Origin: CAZIWX01 sp964543125
Lineage (GTDB): Bacteria; Fidelibacterota; UBA8477
Direction: 5' to 3'
Length of the DNA stretch: 25,857 bases
NCBI GenBank assembly: GCA_964543125.1
Contig: CAZIWX010000031.1
Location: 1-25,857 of the forward strand
The position numbers and the translations under genes were made by a program. Shown one piece after another: positions 24,485-25,857 of the stretch; position 1 is the first letter of the stretch, and each line of letters begins with the position of its first letter. Under the pieces are notes generated by a model, which saw only the letters and a list, made by a program, of their open reading frames with translations, was not told where the DNA came from and ran no database searches.

Positions 24485-25552
24485 ATGATAAAACGAATCC
24501 TGAACCATAGACGAGTTACATCGCATTTATCTTTGATTGTGACTGTCGTCATCTGGTCCTCTTGTGACAACGCTGTCGGACCAAATCAGGACGATGAACC
24601 CAAAATAGTCTTTGTATCGGGTATACACAGGAGCTTTGACGTGTACACAATGAACTATGACGGAAGTAGTCAAACGAGAATCACAAGAAACTCAAGGAAC
24701 GATTACTATCCGCAGTTCTCTTCAGACGGCTCCAAGATATTCTTTATCTCTATGTCAATTGATTACCCTGTTGGACTTTACGTTATAGGTCTCGATGATG
24801 ATAACGAACACCATATAACACGCTTGCAAAGCGTGTCAAACACAGGCTATGTTTCTTTTTTCTCAACTCACGATTCCACAATTGTTTTCAGCCAAGACAG
24901 AGAAGGAAATTATGAAATCTACCTGATCAACGAAGACGGAACTGGTTTGACAAATTTGACAAACAATCCGGGGTATGATCGTTATCCTCAGTTCTCACAT
25001 GATGGTTCAAAGATCGCATATGTTTCTTCCACAATTTGCATAATGAGTAGTGACGGCAGCAAAATATCCGATCTGCCGGATAGCTTAAGTTACTATAATA
25101 ACTGGCCCATTCAGTTTTCCCCAGATGATTCTGAGATCTTGTTCGAGGCGGTATCACCAAGGGGAGACACCGAGATTTATATTTCCAATCTCTATGGGTC
25201 GGATGTACGTAATTTGACTAATGATGAGAATAGAGATGGTTCGCCCAGTTTCTCTCCCGACGGATCAAGAGTCGTTTTCATTAGACATGCGACAGATGAG
25301 ATCTGGACTGGAGACATATACATCATGAATTCCGATGGTAGTGAACAGACTCGCCTGACTAATGACGGTAAAACAAGAATCCGGGATGGGGTTCAAGTTT
25401 CGCCCGATGGTTCCAAAATTCTTTTTACCTCGGAGAGAGATAAAGAGAACGTGGGTCAAGTATACATCATGGATATTGATGGATCAAACCAGGCCAGGCT
25501 TACTTTCTCAATCGCTCAATCAATAAATCCAAGGTTTCAACCTGTACCCTAG
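24485..25552 (+). CDS. PD40/TolB-like beta-propeller lipoprotein (cassette gene)
   Basis: The 355-residue product starts with a basic, hydrophobic leader ending WSSC, so Cys27 is a probable lipidated residue (the lipobox is imperfect, with Trp at -3). The rest is a run of WD40-like PD40 repeats: YPQFSSDGSKIFF, YPQFSHDGSKIAY, IQFSPDDSEILF, PSFSPDGSRVVF and VQVSPDGSKILF, alternating with DIYIMNSDGSEQTRLTND-type strands. About six blades are present, as in the TolB propeller, but the TolB N-terminal domain is absent. Such propellers usually bind proteins or glycans at the cell surface; the partner is unknown. It lies between two cassette-border palindromes and is A+T-rich. Confidence 0.85.
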   Translation: MIKRILNHRRVTSHLSLIVTVVIWSSCDNAVGPNQDDEPKIVFVSGIHRSFDVYTMNYDGSSQTRITRNSRNDYYPQFSSDGSKIFFISMSIDYPVGLYVIGLDDDNEHHITRLQSVSNTGYVSFFSTHDSTIVFSQDREGNYEIYLINEDGTGLTNLTNNPGYDRYPQFSHDGSKIAYVSSTICIMSSDGSKISDLPDSLSYYNNWPIQFSPDDSEILFEAVSPRGDTEIYISNLYGSDVRNLTNDENRDGSPSFSPDGSRVVFIRHATDEIWTGDIYIMNSDGSEQTRLTNDGKTRIRDGVQVSPDGSKILFTSERDKENVGQVYIMDIDGSNQARLTFSIAQSINPRFQPVP

Positions 25553-25581
25553 TTTGGCTACGCCATACGTGCTGGAAATGT

Positions 25582-25608
25582 ATATGATGAAGAAGCATAT
25601 GGTTAGGC
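25582..25608 (+). repeat. Short relative of the family II right arm
   Basis: ATATG (25582-25586) and CATAT (25596-25600) form a small stem around ATGAAGAAG, followed directly by GGTTAGGC. The stretch TGAAGAA..CATAT..GGTTAG resembles the right end of the palindrome at 22602-22756, which reads TGAAGAAACCATATAA then GGTTAGCC. It may be the collapsed attC of the propeller gene's own cassette. Confidence 0.35.
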
Positions 25609-25739
25609 CTAACACCCAATCAACCTGACGTGAAAAGCTGGAAGCGTGAATTCAATGTTTGGGAGTTTAACAAGAGTGGGTTTCCAAAAAGAAAGCCCTA
25701 AGTTGAAAAGTTTCACGCAGGTTATTTCAACCGTTAGGC
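25607..25739 (+). repeat. attC recombination site with long terminal loop
   Basis: R'' GCCTAAC (25607-25613) and R' GTTAGGC (25733-25739) are exact complements and fit RYYYAAC/GTTRRRY. L'' AACCTGACGTGAAA (25622-25635) pairs with L' TTTCACGCAGGTT (25711-25723) over 13 bases, with one bulged A at 25628, the expected extrahelical base. The 75-base region between the arms is a variable terminal structure with its own imperfect hairpin. At 133 bases it is of VCR-like length. Of all the sites here it is the closest to textbook. Confidence 0.82.
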
Positions 25740-25773
25740 CGCCCTTAATGATTTACGAAAATGATACAAGGCG

Positions 25774-25857
25774 ATGAAACGATTCTCTACAATTAGCTTA
25801 GCGATAGTTTGTATATGCATACTGATGAATACTGAAGCAATATGGGCACAACCTGAT
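25774..25857 (+). CDS. Start of a secreted protein, cut by the window edge
   Basis: An ATG at 25774, 34 bases after the attC R' box, opens a frame of 28 codons to the last base: MKRFSTISLAIVCICILMNT then EAIWAQPD. This is a typical Sec signal peptide (basic N-terminus, hydrophobic core, AxA-type end at IWA before Gln). AAGG lies just upstream. Its mature part is outside the window, so the product is unknown. Its position makes it the next cassette gene. Confidence 0.65.
   Translation, partial: MKRFSTISLAIVCICILMNTEAIWAQPD

Larger units (their letters stand above)
22602..25857 (+). mobile_element. Putative integron-type gene-cassette array (no integrase in window)
   Basis: Four long imperfect palindromes ending in GTT-core boxes punctuate this stretch. 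The intact genes between them (22781, 24485, 25774) are all plus-strand, A+T-richer than the flanking chromosome, and followed by their palindrome, as integron cassettes are. Two palindromes have the attC layout including an extrahelical base. Cassette 1 would run 22751-23303, cassette 2 from 24446 to about 25602. The SSS symporter fragment in 23447-23809 is a non-cassette remnant inside the region. No tyrosine recombinase is seen, so this is either a CALIN or the distal part of an array whose integrase lies beyond the right edge. Confidence 0.65.

Overview
The window reads as a chromosomal piece from a free-living, Gram-negative-type bacterium that makes menaquinone and purines de novo. Signs of a Gram-negative envelope are signal peptides, a lipoprotein-like leader and a RmuC homologue. 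Tightly packed operons with ATGA and TGATG overlaps, and intergenic clusters of GGGCTGAAGCCC-type hairpins, recall members of the FCB group and candidate phyla near it. That placement is a guess from style: no rRNA or other marker is present.

Layout. Bases 1-4210 (minus strand) hold purA-purL-purM, with purM cut by the left edge. A 435-base spacer separates this from a divergent plus-strand menaquinone operon, menF-menD-menH-menB-menA-menC-menE (4646-12785), in which nearly every gene touches or overlaps the next. Together these make dihydroxynaphthoate from chorismate and prenylate it. No menI-type thioesterase is in the window, and neither is the final methyltransferase (menG/ubiE). After a degenerate stretch come a hemolysin III/TrhA-family membrane protein and a MATE efflux transporter. 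A 580-base convergent spacer follows, packed with about ten short hairpins. The minus strand from 22186 down to 15960 then carries pncA, pncB, gltX, an unrecognised secreted protein and rmuC. The pncA-pncB pair overlaps by 4 bases and gives nicotinamide-to-NaMN salvage.

From about 22600 to the right edge the character changes. The genes become A+T-richer, all intact ones lie on the plus strand, and each is bordered by a long imperfect palindrome ending in a GTT-type core. Two palindromes (23237-23309 and 25607-25739) have the layout of integron attC sites: R''/R' core boxes, L''/L' arms and a single extrahelical A in the same place. Two more (22602-22756 and 24297-24451) form a second, mutually similar family with a different stem but the same terminal box. 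They frame a small polytopic membrane protein, a PD40/TolB-like beta-propeller lipoprotein, and the start of another secreted protein cut by the window edge. Between them lie a truncated SSS-family sodium/solute symporter on the opposite strand and a start-less reading frame.

I read this end as a gene-cassette array (a CALIN or the tail of a chromosomal integron). No integrase is visible in the window. It is the most interesting part. The rest is housekeeping, apart from the hairpin cluster and the gltX-linked secreted protein of unknown role.
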